From positions 558,001-622,000 of the forward strand of contig JAUPSS010000012.1 of NCBI GenBank assembly GCA_040285825.1: a DNA stretch of 64,000 nt. The letters run 5' to 3'. The position numbers and the translations under genes were made by a program. The notes under the pieces are model-generated. The model saw nothing but the letters and a program-made list of their open reading frames with translations. It ran no database searches and had not been told where the DNA came from. The DNA comes from Eukaryota sp. TZLM1-RC (taxonomy: Eukaryota; Metamonada: BaSk clade). Positions 39,732-52,995 of the stretch are shown here, piece after piece (within the stretch, counting starts at the first letter, position 1; each line of letters starts with the position of its first letter).

Positions 39732-42700
39732 ATGAATTCTATATTATTCGCTTCTTCAATGAATCAATCTGCAGTTGAATTTACTCTGAATCTTTTCAAC
39801 AGCGGTGAAGAGAGCAATGTCCATGATCTAAAACGTTCATTGGCCAAGTCTGCTAGTCATAAAAGATCTGGAAAGTGTTCGCTGCTCTTCACAATTCGCC
39901 GGGTCAGTGTCCTTTTTTGGCCAAATTATCCACTTCGTCGTCTTACCTCATCATTGGTGTGGACGAGGATGGAATTGGTGTGGACGAGGATGAAACTTCT
40001 TTTTATACATCTTCTGCATTTAAAACTGATTTACGTTCTGTTGCTCTTCACTTCCAAGAAGGCAAAGCTTTACCTTCTCACATCAACTTAGAGAATTCTT
40101 TACCAGATGATAAAATTTTTTCCGAGTTACTTTCTTCGATCTTTAAATGTATTCCTCGTGTTGAGTTTCACGCATTGTTTACTGTCAGTTTGGATGTGGA
40201 CAAATCTGAGCAGAACAAAAAACCACCAACGAGAACTGTCTTTCTACTTGAGATTTGCTGTGGTTTGGCTCTCTTATGTTATAGCAATCAGATTTGGGTC
40301 AGAAATGGATCAATTTGTTCAAAATTTGAGGAATTGACTGTTTCACAGCAACTTTCTGTTGTTCAGAAATTTTCTTCATGTGATGTTTTCTCCTTTTTGT
40401 CGCGTGTAGTTGTTATTTTCAATTCTTCTTCTTGCTTTGCTCAGGACTCTTATTCTCTTCCAAGACATTCTTTGTTATTCAATTTTATTTCGTTGCCATG
40501 GAAATTTGTTCTTGACGTTTCACCAACTGCCATGTCCGATTTTCATTCTAGGGGCTTTTACAAACATGTGCCTGATCTCCTTTCCAGTGAAACTTCTTTC
40601 ACTAATTCGCTTCATGAGCTCAAATTGTCAGATCAGGATATTGTTTCGTTTGGTTTAAATATACCATTTATTTCATGTAATAGTAGCCTAGATCTGGCAA
40701 TTCTTTCATGGTGCTCGTTCTACCGTAGCAATATTTGCTATCGGTTTGGTTTTCAAGGCGAATCAGGTTTATCATCATTTACTCAGTTACCTTTTACCTG
40801 TCATTCTGAAGATGATCTTGCCAAACATTTCAAATGTTTTCTTTCAGGTGATAAGCCCCATTTTTCACTCTTAGGAACTGATTGCGTGATTCCTTCTCAT
40901 TATGGAATTGTTCGCTTACAATCGAACTTGAAAGCTGTCTTCAAGGAAGATAAATGGAAAATTGGAGTTTTTGAAGTTGAGAAAACAGAACACTGCAATG
41001 GTTGTCGCACTGCCGTGCTGACTTCGTTGGCTAAAATTGGTGATCAAGAACGTTTTTCATCATTTGTGATTAATTCAGATACTAGAGAAGATCAGCGAAA
41101 AGCATTGTCTGTGATTTTATCTTCTTCAATTGATTACATAGTCATTTTCATTGATGGTATTTCCAAAAAACATTTTGTAAAAGATATTTTAGAGTTTGAA
41201 TCACGAGAATGGCTATCAAAACCGTCCAAGCTATTATTTGTAGTCACAAAGTTTACCTCATCTCCAAAATATGATTGCAACAATCGCAGTGCTATGCATC
41301 ATCAACCATTTTTCCCAAAGGGAGAAAGGGCGGAACTTTCGTTCTGGAACTACCATTATAATCCTTATAACATTCCAGGTTTCTTTACCAATTTTGAAAG
41401 CAACCTCAAGAATCTTTGTTGTAGATTTAAACTACCTGAACTTGAAAACGCAACTTCTTATGAACATTCCTTATTACTCTATGTTGGGGTCCTTGTATTC
41501 CGAAGGTCAACCGATAAAATGAAAGAGACCGTTGGCTATCTTATTAAACAGTTTTTTACAAGACCTGTAGGAGATCATGAATTATATCGCTTTACGCGTT
41601 GATTCTGATACTGACTTCCTAATAGATATCGTTGAGTGCGTCGTATTACCATTATGCTTATACTGTCGTACAGCAGAAAGTCTTTCTTTAAAAGATTGTA
41701 CGGATTTTCTCCACACGTTGAGTCAGATACAATGTACATCGGGTTGTGTCAGGTTTGGAAAGCGTTTGTTGTCTACTCGTCTTTTATGTGTTTTATTTAA
41801 ACGCTTTCTTAAGTCTAAACAATCAAGGCAAATTCTTAATAACTGGATTTCCGAATTTGGTATATCCCTTGACAATGTGAAAATAGCTATCGATAACAGT
41901 TCTAGGACTAACCCGAGTTCTGTATTTACTGAACTTGGTGATTTTTATCGCTACAGAGATTGCAGTCAAGATGTGCAGAACAAAGATCAAAATATACAAA
42001 ATGTAGTTGATTGTTATTCCTATGCTTTGCAGTATGATCCTTCCAATACTTTTGCAAAACATGGCCTTTTATCTGCTTTTTATTTTGCTTGTGAGTGGAA
42101 TATTAGCAAAAGGTTTCTTTTGGATGAACTTGACTTCAAACTTGATTTTATTCTTTTTGTTCATCTGTTAGGTAATGCTGCTTCGCTTCGTGGCAAATCT
42201 GTGATTTTAAAAGAAGAGCTTGCCAGTCTATCCTCCACAAAAGAAACCAGTAATACTCTTGTCCTCTGTTTCATTTGTGATCTTATTAAAAATGGCCGTG
42301 TTCTGCCTGATGCCCAAGAAGCAAAAATCTTGTTCAGGTCTTCAACTGCTTATTCTTCCTCCTGCAAGGTTTTAACTGCGCTATTTTCGGTCTTTCGTTT
42401 CCTTTTTCAATGGTCACATCATCCTGAAGCAGATGAATCGAATTTTGTTGAGGACTGTTATCTCTTTGATCAAAATGTTTCTCTGCTCAATGATTTTTCT
42501 TCAAAGAAGATGTTGAACAATTTGCTGAGTTAGATTTTGAAACAAAAAGATACCTGAATACATTTATCATTCATCTGTCAGCATTGAGGTATCTAATTTG
42601 TTTTACATTGGACAAATTGGATTTCAAGAAGTTTTGGATATACCATAGATTTTGTGATCTTAAAGACAGTCCCAATGTGCTACCCAAAAGTAGTTTGTTT

Positions 42701-42850
42701 GTCCTGGAAAGGACCAATGATAACAATTTTGTCTTAATAAATAAGCAAGTTGATGTTGATTGTATTGATTCATTGAATTTTAATGATCATTATTTTTGTT
42801 TCACTTCAACAATAGCTTCTGAATGGGGGGTAGCATTGTTAAAGAACTAA
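39732..42850 (+). pseudogene. Diverged member of the P-loop/TPR repeat-gene family (three frame breaks)
   Basis: About 1,039 codons from the ATG at 39732. Frames: 39732 to about 39862, 39863-41602, about 41580-42533, and about 42505-42850; each switch is a single-base shift. The product is about 30% similar by eye to the minus-strand family copies, in the same order. Shared landmarks: a VVVIFNSS/AVLFNSEE strand (about residue 230), C-x-IPSHYG/C-x-VPVHSG (about 395), KWKIGVFEVEKTEHCNGCRTAV with a following YIVIFIDG strand (about 407-470), and CYSYALQYDPSNTFAKHGLL, a TPR-like helix (about 760). The middle resembles a P-loop NTPase core that lacks the Walker A Lys. No known family was recognised. 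A 180-bp piece recurs inverted at 52184-52366. Confidence 0.7.
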
Positions 42851-42965
42851 CTCTAGACTTGAACAGATTTCACAGAAAAGGAAACAGATATTATTGTTTG
42901 TCATCAAAGAAAGTTTAAAATAAATAAATCTATAAGTATAAATGATAATAAATGGTATAATTAAA

Positions 42966-43345
42966 AAATATTTATTGAATTTGCACACTTAATTAAATTA
43001 ATTCATAACTAATGGGACGAATATCATTGAACCAAGATTTTTCAACAAAATCTTGATCTGCTTTCTGTGTAGCTAAAGCTTCTCTTATTCGATTGAAAAA
43101 CCGAGGTAATCTATTAATAATGGCAAATTGAATCCGTGAACGCCATAAGCAAATACCAAATCTTCTCATTGTTTTTTCTTTAACCATTTTTTGGAAGTCA
43201 TTCAAAAAAGTTTCTGCTTCATGTGATAATCTTCCGTTTATCGAAAACGGAAAAGCAATAAAAACTAGCTGTGTATTTCTATCGACATTAGCCTCCTCAG
43301 TATCTTTATCATATTTTCTATGTCTTTCTTTTGCTTTAAAATCAA
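42966..43345 (-). mobile_element. LINE type A fragment, endonuclease C-terminus
   Basis: Encodes VLDFKAKERHRKYD, LVFIAFPFSINGRLS, CLWRSRIQFAIINRLP and ends RPISYELI-stop, followed by a short 3' UTR with AATAAA. Equivalent copies are at 44295-44697, 60659-61320 and, on the plus strand, 51900-52187. The 5' side is cut off at about 43345. Confidence 0.8.
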
Positions 43346-43371
43346 GAACATTTAACAAAACATGTAACATG

Positions 43372-44280
43372 TAACAAGGGTCTTAATGTTTCATCACTAA
43401 CTTCATCATCTAGATCATCTGAACCTTAAGTTTTGGCATTGGTAAATTTCAAGTTTAAATTGTGTTCAATCAACCAACTTAAGGTTAATGGTAAATTATA
43501 TCATTTACATGTAAAAACATGATAATTAACTAAAACCCAAACCAGCGAAAATCATCCTTCATGAGAAATTTTAGTTAGTTTAATAATAAATAAATAATAA
43601 ATAAGAATAAAGATTTCCACTCAAAACCATGTTCTAGGTTCAAATACCACCACCTCCAACAAAATAACAGTAGAAATCCCAATGTTTGTGGGTTCAACTC
43701 CCAGTTGTCGGAAATCATATGGGGTAATCATAAGGGAATAGAGGGTGCAAATGTGATGAAAATCAGCAAGCTAAGGTCAATGAAATGTATAATGAAGTTT
43801 GCTGGACAATACAGGTGTGGAATGGAAACTGAATGTCCCAGGTATGAATTTGAAGTAAAAGTAGAATACAGTGTGGAGAACGATGGTGGTGAATATCAAG
43901 TATCTTTCTTGTTGAAATAAGCACGAGCACATCAAGAGAATGATCAAGAAAAAGAGTGATTATACCAGAGACACATTATATGGATGATACGAAAGTAGAG
44001 GGAATGAACTGAAAGAACTACACCAAGAATGAAGTGAGTTGGGTTTCAAAGAATATCTTGAAAGGATATCTGTAATGTTTACAGTTTCTGAAGGGTGTAA
44101 AAATATCCGATCGATCGGCTTGGACAGAAGATTCAAAACCTAATATCCGAGGGTCGTCTAGGTTATTTAGATTGTGCTACGTCAATAACAGGATTCTTGA
44201 ACTTTATAGACAGAATAATCAAGGCTGACTATGTAAGTCTAAAAATAATATGAAGTTATTGCTTCTTTGTTATTTAATAT
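43372..44280. repeat. Segmental duplication (matches 59727-60640), non-coding
   Basis: Near-identical to 59727-60640 for over 900 bp, continuing into the LINE type A fragment on the right. Contains a CCGATCGATCGG palindrome and a tRNA B-box-like GGTTCAACTCC, but no tRNA fold. Confidence 0.9.
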
Positions 44281-44294
44281 TTATTGAATTTTCA

Positions 44295-44697
44295 CACTTA
44301 ATTAAATTAACTCATAACTAATGGGACGACTATCATTGAACCAAGATTTCCTCTACAAAATCTTGATCTGCTTGCTGTCTAGCTAAAGCTTCTCTTATTC
44401 GATTGAAAAACCGAGGTAATCTATTAATAATGGCAAATTGAATCCGTGAACGCCATAAGACAATATCAAAACTTTTCATTGTTTTTACTTGAACATTTTT
44501 TTGGAAATCATTCAAAAAAGTTTCTGCTTCATTTGATAATCTTCCATTAATCGAAAATGGGAAAGCAATAAAAACCAGCTGTGTATTTCTATCAACATTA
44601 GCCTCCTCAGTATCTGTATCATATTTTCTATGTCTTTCTTTTGCTTTAAAATCAAGAACACTTACAGGACCAAGTTTTCCTCTGTGAACAACAGTAT
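44295..44697 (-). mobile_element. LINE type A fragment (part of duplication)
   Basis: Same C-terminal endonuclease sequence as 42966-43345. At 44697 it is joined out of frame to LINE type B sequence, a junction absent from the partner copy at 61045. Confidence 0.85.
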
Positions 44698-45240
44698 CAT
44701 TGAAATCAATGTTGGAATAGACTTGAAAATGCAGAAAACAATTCTATTTATCCAGAAAGTGGAGTTCATTGTTTTACCAGACCTATTCAGTAACACTTTT
44801 TTGAAATTTTCAAAAAAGTGCAACCCTGAAGGTCCAATATTGCCAAAAAGAGAAATTGCAAACGGCACAAACTGATATTTCACATGTTCCACTCTACCTA
44901 ACTGTGCCAAAGGTTCTTCATATTTTTTTATCTTCTTTTTTTCGGCGTTAAAATTACAGAAATGTCATCCATATATGCTACAATATCTATTTCTGGGAAT
45001 TTTTCTTTCAATTCGCACATTAATGGATGAATTGCCAGACAAAAGAAAAAAGGACCAAGTGGATCACCTTGTTTAACACCTGAAGACGAAAACAGGTCAA
45101 AGTTTTCATAGACCAATGTGGATGATTTTCCATAAAATGAATAGAAAAAAGGCTCAACTTCAGGAAAATGCTTTTTGCAGCAAAGGTAAAATGGAAGAAC
45201 GAGATACAGAATTGAAAGCATTCTTAAAATCTAAATTGAA
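44698..45240 (-). mobile_element. LINE type B with internal deletion (RT joined to endonuclease end)
   Basis: Reads an RT segment (FPEVEPFFYSFYGKS, GVKQGDPLGPFFFCLA, AYMDDISVIL). About ten residues after YMDD it jumps, through an A-rich run with a one-base shift, to KKIKKYEEPLAQLGRVEHVK and PFAISLFGNIGPSG...FWINRIVFCIF. Comparison with copy 1 (4849-8076) shows that over 1 kb between the RT palm and the endonuclease tail is missing. The identical deletion is present at 52996-53640. Confidence 0.85.
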
Positions 45241-45830
45241 GATGTTCTATAAAGTTAACCGTAATCTTTAAACGTTAATTCATTTAAAATAATTATTTAG
45301 AAAGCAACATTACCCGTAATTACACATATACGATTTACTCATTCAAGTGCTGATGCTCTATCAAAATGGCTCATAATTTGAAATTTGTGTTTCATTCTCT
45401 CCTCAGTTCATTTCAAAAACACAGGGAATGTTGGTTCAATAAATTGAGTGCTATTAAGTCTGGGTACTGAAATACAAGAAATATTTTTGATTTTGACTCA
45501 AAAATGAATTATGTTTTTATAACTACAGAAAAAAACCCAACTGAGCAAACTCCAGTCAATCTTTATAATCCTGTAAAATGGAAACTACAAAAAAATATTA
45601 CTTAGTATTAATTAATAAGAAGTAATTCCACTAAACATTCATTAAGATGAATGCCAACTCAACAAATCCAATTTATTCCTTGGATTGTGATCTCGTGTTT
45701 TATATCCATGTGTCAATTGCTGAATTTCCTCAAAAGAGTTTCGCAACAAATATTTGTAACAATAAGAAGAAAAATTGTTTCAACCTCCTTACATAATTGA
45801 ATTGTTTTATTGAACTACAACACTTAATAA
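45238..45830 (-). repeat. Dispersed repeat R, copy 2
   Basis: Inverted relative to 38551-39170 and in the same orientation as 53636-54225. Non-coding. Confidence 0.85.
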
Positions 45831-45849
45831 AAATTCAAATTGACAAAAA

Positions 45850-46130
45850 AACTAATTCTCATTTGGCACATTACAGAAGACAACGTCAACAGCAGCTTTA
45901 GAGTCCGCAACCCTATCGCATTATATATCACCCCTGTCATCAACTAAAAATATTCAATGACAGTTCATCTTTCACCAGAGGCTCTTTAATACACCAGATT
46001 CAGGCAGTTCATGCCATATTGAACACAGTGCCTCTAACAGCATCATGTTATGAAGAACAATCAGTTATCAATTCCGAACAATTCAGAGCATGATGCAAAG
46101 TGAGCTGTGGTGAATTTGAATACACTTTTT
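45850..46130 (-). pseudogene. Decayed LINE type A CCHC region
   Basis: Minus-strand fragments such as QLTLHHALNC, HDAVRGTVFNMA and CIKEPLVKDEL align with the intact type A region at 61150-61320, but with several stops. Part of the duplicated block (also 54235-54515). Confidence 0.65.
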
Positions 46131-46353
46131 AGTGATAATTGATCAATAGGAATGTTCAAACATATTTATGCAAAAAAATAAAATAGTCTATAACATATAA
46201 CAACAAATATAAGATAAGGTAACCGATGAAAACTCATTCGCAATGGTTCATGCATATGTTCTGAAACATTGTGGAAGTTGTGAAACAGCAGGGTTTTTCA
46301 AATATAAACAAAAACTAAGCTTTTTAAATAGACTCATCTACCTTAATAAACAA

Positions 46354-49300
46354 TCACAGGGTTTTTGGTGAAATTTTAAGGTAGGGTTTATTTTTGGAGA
46401 AAATAATAATAGCATTTGAATCACAAAATACTGTGACGGGCAATTGGTCATTTGATAGAGTTCTCACATTCATGCTGCCTACACTGTCTTTGGTCAACGC
46501 AGCTGGCATGAACATGTAAGAATCCTGCTGTGCCTTACACAGCCTATATTTGGAATCTCTTAGTTCAAGATAACAGGATTGTTGATTTATAAATTGGTCA
46601 TCAATAAGAACAATGTTGAAATTCTTGGATCGGAATAACTCAGGCTTAAAATATAATTGGAGCATTGTAGTTAGTGTACAGTTTTTACTACTACTACTAG
46701 TGAAAACATCTTCCAAATTATTAAATACAGATTCACAATCAGTTTCACCGTAAAGAAACAGAGTAGCTGCCTCTAAAGATAGATTTCGGTGGTCTTTCTC
46801 CACAACAGTTGCCAATGTAAAACAATCTGAATTATCATCATCTTCATCATGTTGCAACAATAGTCGCGATTGAGGAATTTTGATATACTCAGCAACAGTA
46901 TCATTATCCCAAACCAAATTTCGATCGTCAAAAGATAACATCTTACTTATGAAGAAAAAAAGACCATATTCTACCAACTGCTAGTTGCTCATCATCAGAC
47001 AATGCTTCAAAACTGTGAGACAGCAAAAATTCTCCCATACTCGTAAACCATGAATCAAATTGAAGGACGGAATCTGGGGATTTTTCAACTAAAGAAATAA
47101 ATAACTCATGTGTGAGATACTCGCTGGTGGAAAAACGGTTAGCCAAATCATTTCTACCCGAAAAATAACAACAACAATATGTCAATAAAAATCCATGCGC
47201 TGCAAAAAGTAGACCCGGAATCCTCAGCCAATGCCTGTTGATAGGAAATCAACGAGAGATCCAAACAGTGTGCTCTCCTGGAATGCAAATTTTGAGCAAA
47301 ATAACGGAATGTATCCCCTAGAATAGTGAAGAACTGAGAAATTTGACGTTCTTTAACAAAACCTTCAGGCACATCGTAATCTCCAAATTTTTCAACAATT
47401 TTGCCACTGTTGTTAAAAAAATACAAATGGCTTCATCTATAAGTTTTTCAACTTCGAATCCCTCTTTTGCACAAATTTTCAAAAACGAACATTGAAGCTG
47501 ACTATATAATAATTCTGAAGGAAGATTTTCGCTAGTACATCGGATTAAAAAAATAGAGATCAAAAGCATCTTTTGGTTGAATTTTAATTTTACCTCTTCG
47601 ATTAAGAAATAACTTTCGAATAACCTTTATAAAAACAGAATGAAACCATGCTTCGCTTCCAGAATCCCAAAGAAGACGAAAAGCATTCATAATAGTTGAT
47701 TCGCCAGAGTTGGTTGAAGAAGAACAAATTATTTCAGCAACAGTTCTATTTATACAAAATAGACCTGTACCAGCTCCAACAGCAGGGAGAATAATTCTGT
47801 TAAAACAAGGCAACTTTTCAAAATTAGAATGAAATCTTTCAGAAGTGAATAAATCAAGGGGAAATTGTTCTGATTTCCCAGTCACCGAAAACAAGACAAT
47901 AAAATAGAAATAGTCCTTTATCTCGATCGTTCAGTTTCTTCCACATTGAATCGAGCAAACTCTTAACTGTAGTCTCAGCTAAGGAAAAATTCTTCTTAAA
48001 TAATGCAATTCCTATATATAAGAAATCTTTTTCAACATGTCGTCCTAGTTTTTTTGTTTAATTGATCACAACGTTTGTTCAAAGTAGAAATAAAATTGTC
48101 TCTATAAAGATTCATTTCATACGTGTATTTTTTTGTATCGAAACATCCTTTCTTTCAAGGCCGGTAACTTGTTTCCAATGTACACCAAATGAAAAAAACT
48201 CAAAGTGTCTCTGGCTAAGTGTATTCATGAGTTTGTGTACATTGTTCAACGGCAAATCCTTACAAAATAGAACTACACTGTTAATATAGATAAGACTTTC
48301 ATATACTTTGTCCGGGGTATCAGACACAAATTTCTCCAATTGATAACAAACCACATTGTTTAATTTCGATAATGCAAAAATAAATAGCAGTTGTTAGTCC
48401 AATACACGGTGATTTCCGTTGGACGCAAGTAACATATTTTCCTTTTGGTGATAAGTCGCTAAATTCTTGGCAAATGTCTTTCATTCCAGAATGTACTGGA
48501 ACTGAATGATCACATTCATAAGAAAAAAAGGCTTGGATGTACCCTACCTCCTTGAAAAAAATTTTCTAGAGCTTGAAGTGCATCTTCGTCGCTGGCGAAA
48601 GGTTGAAAATTAATGACGGAGAGATGTTGATTAGGCCCATTGAGAGCCGCATGTTTAAAAAGGGAAGCGGTAATCGACAATGGGATCGTAAGTATTTAAC
48701 AAATTGAAAATTAGGTTTGATAATTGACAAAATGAAATTTTGATTAAATTACGCATATTAAAGTTTGGATCCATCTTATAAACATAACAAGGTTTACCAT
48801 TAATAGGAGAAACTTGACTAGGAGCACAATTGATATCTTCCCTGGCTGAAACATGTAGTGCAGCTTTAATATTTGATAACTCAACAAGTTGTGCTTCATA
48901 AGTACTAAATAACGACTCAGATGCCGTATCAAAATACGTTACAAATGGATATGCAAACAAATTGTAAAACAAAATGAGAATATTGTTGCAATATTGATGT
49001 GAATTCCTCCGAATTGAACAAAACAGCACACCCACGGGTCTCCGAAACTGATTTGGGCAAAACTGAAGGAAAATTTGTCAGAAACTGGGCTTTTTGACTT
49101 TCATCAAGGTCTCGAAAAGAACAGACCTATTTTCAATGCGACTGAAGTAAGTTTGTATAAGGTTTTTGTAGAGCATAGGAATTGTATTCTTGATCATTAA
49201 GCACTTGTCACTAACGAAGAACTCTATCATCCAAATAGATCTTTTTCGAGGCTATATCAAAGAGATAATGAACACGAAAATCTGGTACGAAATTCAAATA

Positions 49301-49441
49301 GTAGGACATGGCACTAATGAGATTAATTTTATAAGGGTAAGGCTTCATATCAGGGAGACTAGGGAGGTCAGCTAATTTGGTTTTGAAAGGCTCTATCTCA
49401 ACAGATTCTTCACTGAGCAAGATAATGTAAACAGCTTTCAT
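46354..49441 (-). pseudogene. P-loop/TPR family protein, copy S1 (homopolymer frameshifts)
   Basis: About 1,029 codons from the ATG at 49441 to the stop at 46354, nearly identical to the S2 copy. It is cut into many short frames by one-base homopolymer differences (for example near 49240, 48965, 48655, 48535, 48375, 48190, 47890, 47550, 47415 and 47205). S2 reads through at most of these places. The domain picture is as for S2. Many breaks could be assembly error rather than mutation. Confidence 0.75.
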
Positions 49442-49860
49442 GTTGTTCTCTGTGACAAAAAGGATTCAAAGTATTATGAAGACCACAGATTGTGTGAAGG
49501 AAAGACTTGTGGGTAGATTCAAATGTAGTGCTTGGATACGATTGAAAGGGGTTGGATCTTTTTGAGATCTAGGTGGTCTTGCTCCACAGGTACTGAAGAA
49601 AACCACGAGCGCAGGGTGTGAAGTATATTTGATCGATGCATCTCAGAAGTAAGTACAAAAAGCTGCATTTCCAAGCATCATCATCTCATCACACAACTCC
49701 ATGTCCTTTGTTATACGTATTCATTCTTCTTTCTTTACGTTAGACACTGAATTCCGGAAAAAGTCTCAAACATGAGCTCCTTTTTGATATCATACGAGCA
49801 ACAATTCTGAAATCATTGCACTTTCTAGAGTCTTTTTACCTTGGTGAATTCCACACAAAA
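49442..49860. other. Unique spacer, no gene recognised
   Basis: Homology between S1 and S2 stops exactly around the S1 start codon (49441/59091). This spacer is therefore the left breakpoint flank of the duplication. Confidence 0.5.
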
Positions 49861-49864
49861 GTTT

Positions 49865-50200
49865 CTCAACAGTTGAGAAGTTAATTCATCCGAAGCTTAT
49901 TTTACTTGGTGGCTGCAAAGGTTCTACTCTTAATGTACAAACCCAAACTGTGAATAATTCTTAGGATCACGAACAGCATTATGAAGAACTGGCCGATATT
50001 GAAGAAATTTCTTACAACTCACAATACGACGGAAATTGACAGACGGTTTTTTTGTTACAAATACAAGCAAATTATTCAAAAGTTCACTTGGATACAGCCC
50101 TAATCTCAAACGCATGTTTTGTTTTCAAGATTCATTTGTTAGATGAAGACCGAATAGCCTTGGTTGCTGAGAAATTAAACCAGTGCAATTTTTGAATGAC
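49865..50200 (-). pseudogene. LINE relic, third subfamily (CCHC/pre-endonuclease region)
   Basis: Reads LISQQPRLFGLHLTNESWKQ, NMRLRLGLYPSELL and VLHNAVRD, aligning with type A VPRRFGLCVTNDAF...MRLYLNIPINQLL...SLHDPARD. Only this part of the element survives, on the minus strand. Confidence 0.65.
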
Positions 50201-50519
50201 TTTCAAAAAAAGCGACAAAAAAAAGGAAAAAAAGGGACAGAAACATAAAATTTGTTCCAATTGCATTTTCAATTTTTTGGTACCCTTGGAACTGAAGATC
50301 TCAATTGATTAGATGATTTAGGAAATCTTCTCACAGAAAGTGGTCGTACATTCAGTTTTATACTGTTTTTCGAGGTTAGATTCTGTGCCCAGAATTGTAG
50401 CAATGTGGTTGTTGCGGTTGGAGCTCAGAATACGTTCCAGTTACTGTTATTTAACGTAACGTAACAGTTACGGATACGCATCGTCCAACCCTACATCAAA
50501 TACAAATCCCTTGCATCAT

Positions 50520-50850
50520 CATCTCATCTCAGCTTATTATTTCCGCAAAAGAGTTTCCCAACAATTATATGTAGCAATAAGAAAAAATTGTTTCAACCTC
50601 CAGACATAATTGAATTACATTATTAAACTACAACACTTAAATTTAAACTTAAGTTTAAATTGACAAAAACTAATTCTATTTAATACCTGAATGGAAGTTG
50701 ATAAATTAACCATTTGCAAAAACAATTTTGAAAACACTGCAGTAACATGAACAGATTGAAATACCTTATGATTTTTTTGTAAAATAGCACAAAGGAATAT
50801 CAACATTTGGACTACAAATTTGCTTCAAAATCATGATGTTGTTCAAACTG
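50520..50850 (-). repeat. Dispersed repeat R, partial copy 4
   Basis: Inverted match to 37786-37960 plus 38551-38680. It shows the sequence uninterrupted by the TIR element, and so documents the empty insertion site. Confidence 0.75.
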
Positions 50851-50852
50851 TA

Positions 50853-52187
50853 TTATAATTATACCTCAAGCCGAATTATATTCAATTGATGCTATTCGTC
50901 ATTTGGGTTCGTTTTTAGGAAATAATGATGACATTACCAAAAATGTTTAAAAAGTTGAACTCAATTTCCGATACAATTGACCGAATGATGACTATAGATG
51001 TACAGAGACATATCAAATTTACCATTATAAGACTGTGTTTTTAATTCCAACTTCAATCATATATTTCGATCTAAAAATCCTCTTTCCACTAGGCCTTTGG
51101 CTCAGAAGTTTGATGAGTTAGGTGCAAATGTTTTGTCACAATTTTTTGGGATGTAAAATGTTCTAAATTCCAGACCATGCTTACCTTAGTCCACATTATG
51201 GCGGTTTAAGTTGGATGAGGGCTTCTATTCTGACTTCGTGTGTTTTTTATTGGGGGATGCAAAAACGCAATCTTTGAGTTTTCCGAAATATTTGCAGATC
51301 GGGAAAATTTTTTATAACGCAAAAGTTCTACTGTTTTCGTATTAAATAAAGAAATTTCAAAAATTGATGTAGAAAAATGGAGTCGATGCTTTCCATCATT
51401 GTATTGCAATATTCCAGAAAAGAATCTATTAAATTTAAAATACACTCTTCGAACATTTTAGAAACGATTGACTGGAATGTATGAAACTGATCTTTATAAT
51501 ATATATATGCAGCTCGGCTGTTTTTAAATCACAATCTTCACTCATTGTTATTGGAAAAGGGTGTTTGTGAATGCCAGTCATCAGATTCTTCACTTTTTGT
51601 AAAAATTGTACCACGAAGATTTGGACTGTGTGTTACTAATGATGCATTTGTAATAAAAATGAGATTATATTTGAATATCCCCATTAATCAACTATTATCA
51701 AAAGAAAAATGTATTTGTTCGAATTCACCTCAACTCACTTTGCGCCATGCTCTGAATTGTTCTAAATTGATAACTTATCGTTCTTCATTACATGATCCTG
51801 CTAGAGACACTCTTTTCAATATAGCACAAACTGTAAGCATATCGTGTAACAAAGAGCCTCTGCTAAAGCAAACACGTTCTCAGAATTATTTTTGGTTGTG
51901 GTGATAAAGTTGCTGTATACTGTGATTGGATTGATAATTCTGAAGCTACTTTTGACTTTGTCTCATGTAATGATGCAAATGATACTGTTGTTCACAGAGG
52001 AAAACTTGGTCCTGTAAGTGTTCTTGATTTTAAAGCAAAAGAAAGACATAGAAAATATGATACAGATACTGAGGAGGCTAATGTTGATAGAAATACACAG
52101 CTGGTTTTTATTGCTTTCCTATTTTCGATAAATGGAAGATTATCAGATGAAGCAGAAACTTTTTTGAATGATTTCCAAAAATGGTCA
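50853..52187 (+). mobile_element. LINE type A, 5'-truncated plus-strand copy
   Basis: From the RT thumb (AIRHLGSFLGNNDDITKNV) through HYGGLSWMRASILTS and RRFGLCVTNDAF, then CICSNSPQLTLRHALNC (CCHC) and SSLHDPARDTLF, to the endonuclease region (DKVAVYCDWIDNSEATFDFV, VLDFKAKERH, INGRLSDEAETFLNDFQ). Several frame breaks occur; the one near 51890 is a TTTTT against TTTT homopolymer difference from the copy at 61150. The 3' end is replaced at about 52184 by a fragment of the P-loop/TPR family. Confidence 0.82.
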
Positions 52188-52366
52188 AAGAGATAACAGT
52201 ACTCAATGAAATTCGATTCATCTGCTTCAGAATGATGTGACCATTGAAAAAGGAAACGAAAGACCGAAAATAGTGCAGTTAAAACCTTACAGGAGGAAGA
52301 ATAAGCAGTTGAAGAACTGAACAAGATTTTTGCTTCTTGGGCATCAGGAAGAACACGGCCATTTTT
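52184..52366 (-). pseudogene. Fragment of the plus-strand P-loop/TPR family gene
   Basis: A near-exact inverted copy of 42292-42478 (SSSTAYSSSCKVLTALFSVF, LFQWSHH.EADESNF). The left junction with the LINE shares a TCAAAGA-like stretch in both parents, consistent with microhomology-mediated joining. Confidence 0.85.
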
Positions 52367-52990
52367 TTAGATCTCAATTTTTCAAATGATTTAGGAAATC
52401 TTCTCAAAGAAAGTGGTCGTACATTCGATTTTTCTGATCAGTCGTTTTGTATTGAGCATTCAAAACCATATATTTCCCATACTAGACGACACAGGTTGAT
52501 TGATTGAGTTCAATAAATAAGCTTAAAACAAATGATCCAAGACTTTATATTAAAGACATTTGGATTGGCAAGGTTGCACAATATAATTATTATATATAGT
52601 ATATTATATTCATATTTATTACAGTATTTGCACAGTACTTATTGAACAAAATATCTCATTTGAGGAAATACTGGAAGAATTTTTCATCAACCCATATACA
52701 TAATTCTGTTTCTCAATTAATAAAAAAATTTACACAATTTCCTTGAGGTTAAGCCGTCTTTTTAATAAGCAAAATTTATGCTGGCAACAGCACAAAAAAA
52801 CTATAACAAAATTGTATCACCAACTGATCACTGTTTGGATGGACCCAGTTCAAAAACAAAACTTTCAGTATCGTGGTAGAGGGAATGTATTGATATCAAT
52901 TTGTGATTAATTATTGTAAATAGTTCTATAAAAAAAATTTATAATACTTTAATTTATTTTTAAAACTGGAATAATTATTGAGATAAAAAA
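52367..52990. other. AT-rich spacer
   Basis: 52365-52430 resembles 50300-50360 (GATTTAGGAAATCTTCTCA...GAAAGTGGTCGTACATTC), a short direct repeat. 52580-52625 is a TA-rich stretch, and 52870-52925 matches 39170-39220 inverted. No gene seen. Confidence 0.5.
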
Positions 52991-52995
52991 ACCAT

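Noticed and set aside
43680-43705. tRNA-like T-arm (GGTTCAACTCC with flanking stem)
   Set aside because: No matching acceptor 5' strand, D-arm or anticodon arm could be found within 100 bp upstream.
43705-43920. 71-codon plus-strand frame in the duplicated block
   Set aside because: The duplicate at 60059 has a one-base change that breaks it, and the composition is not protein-like.
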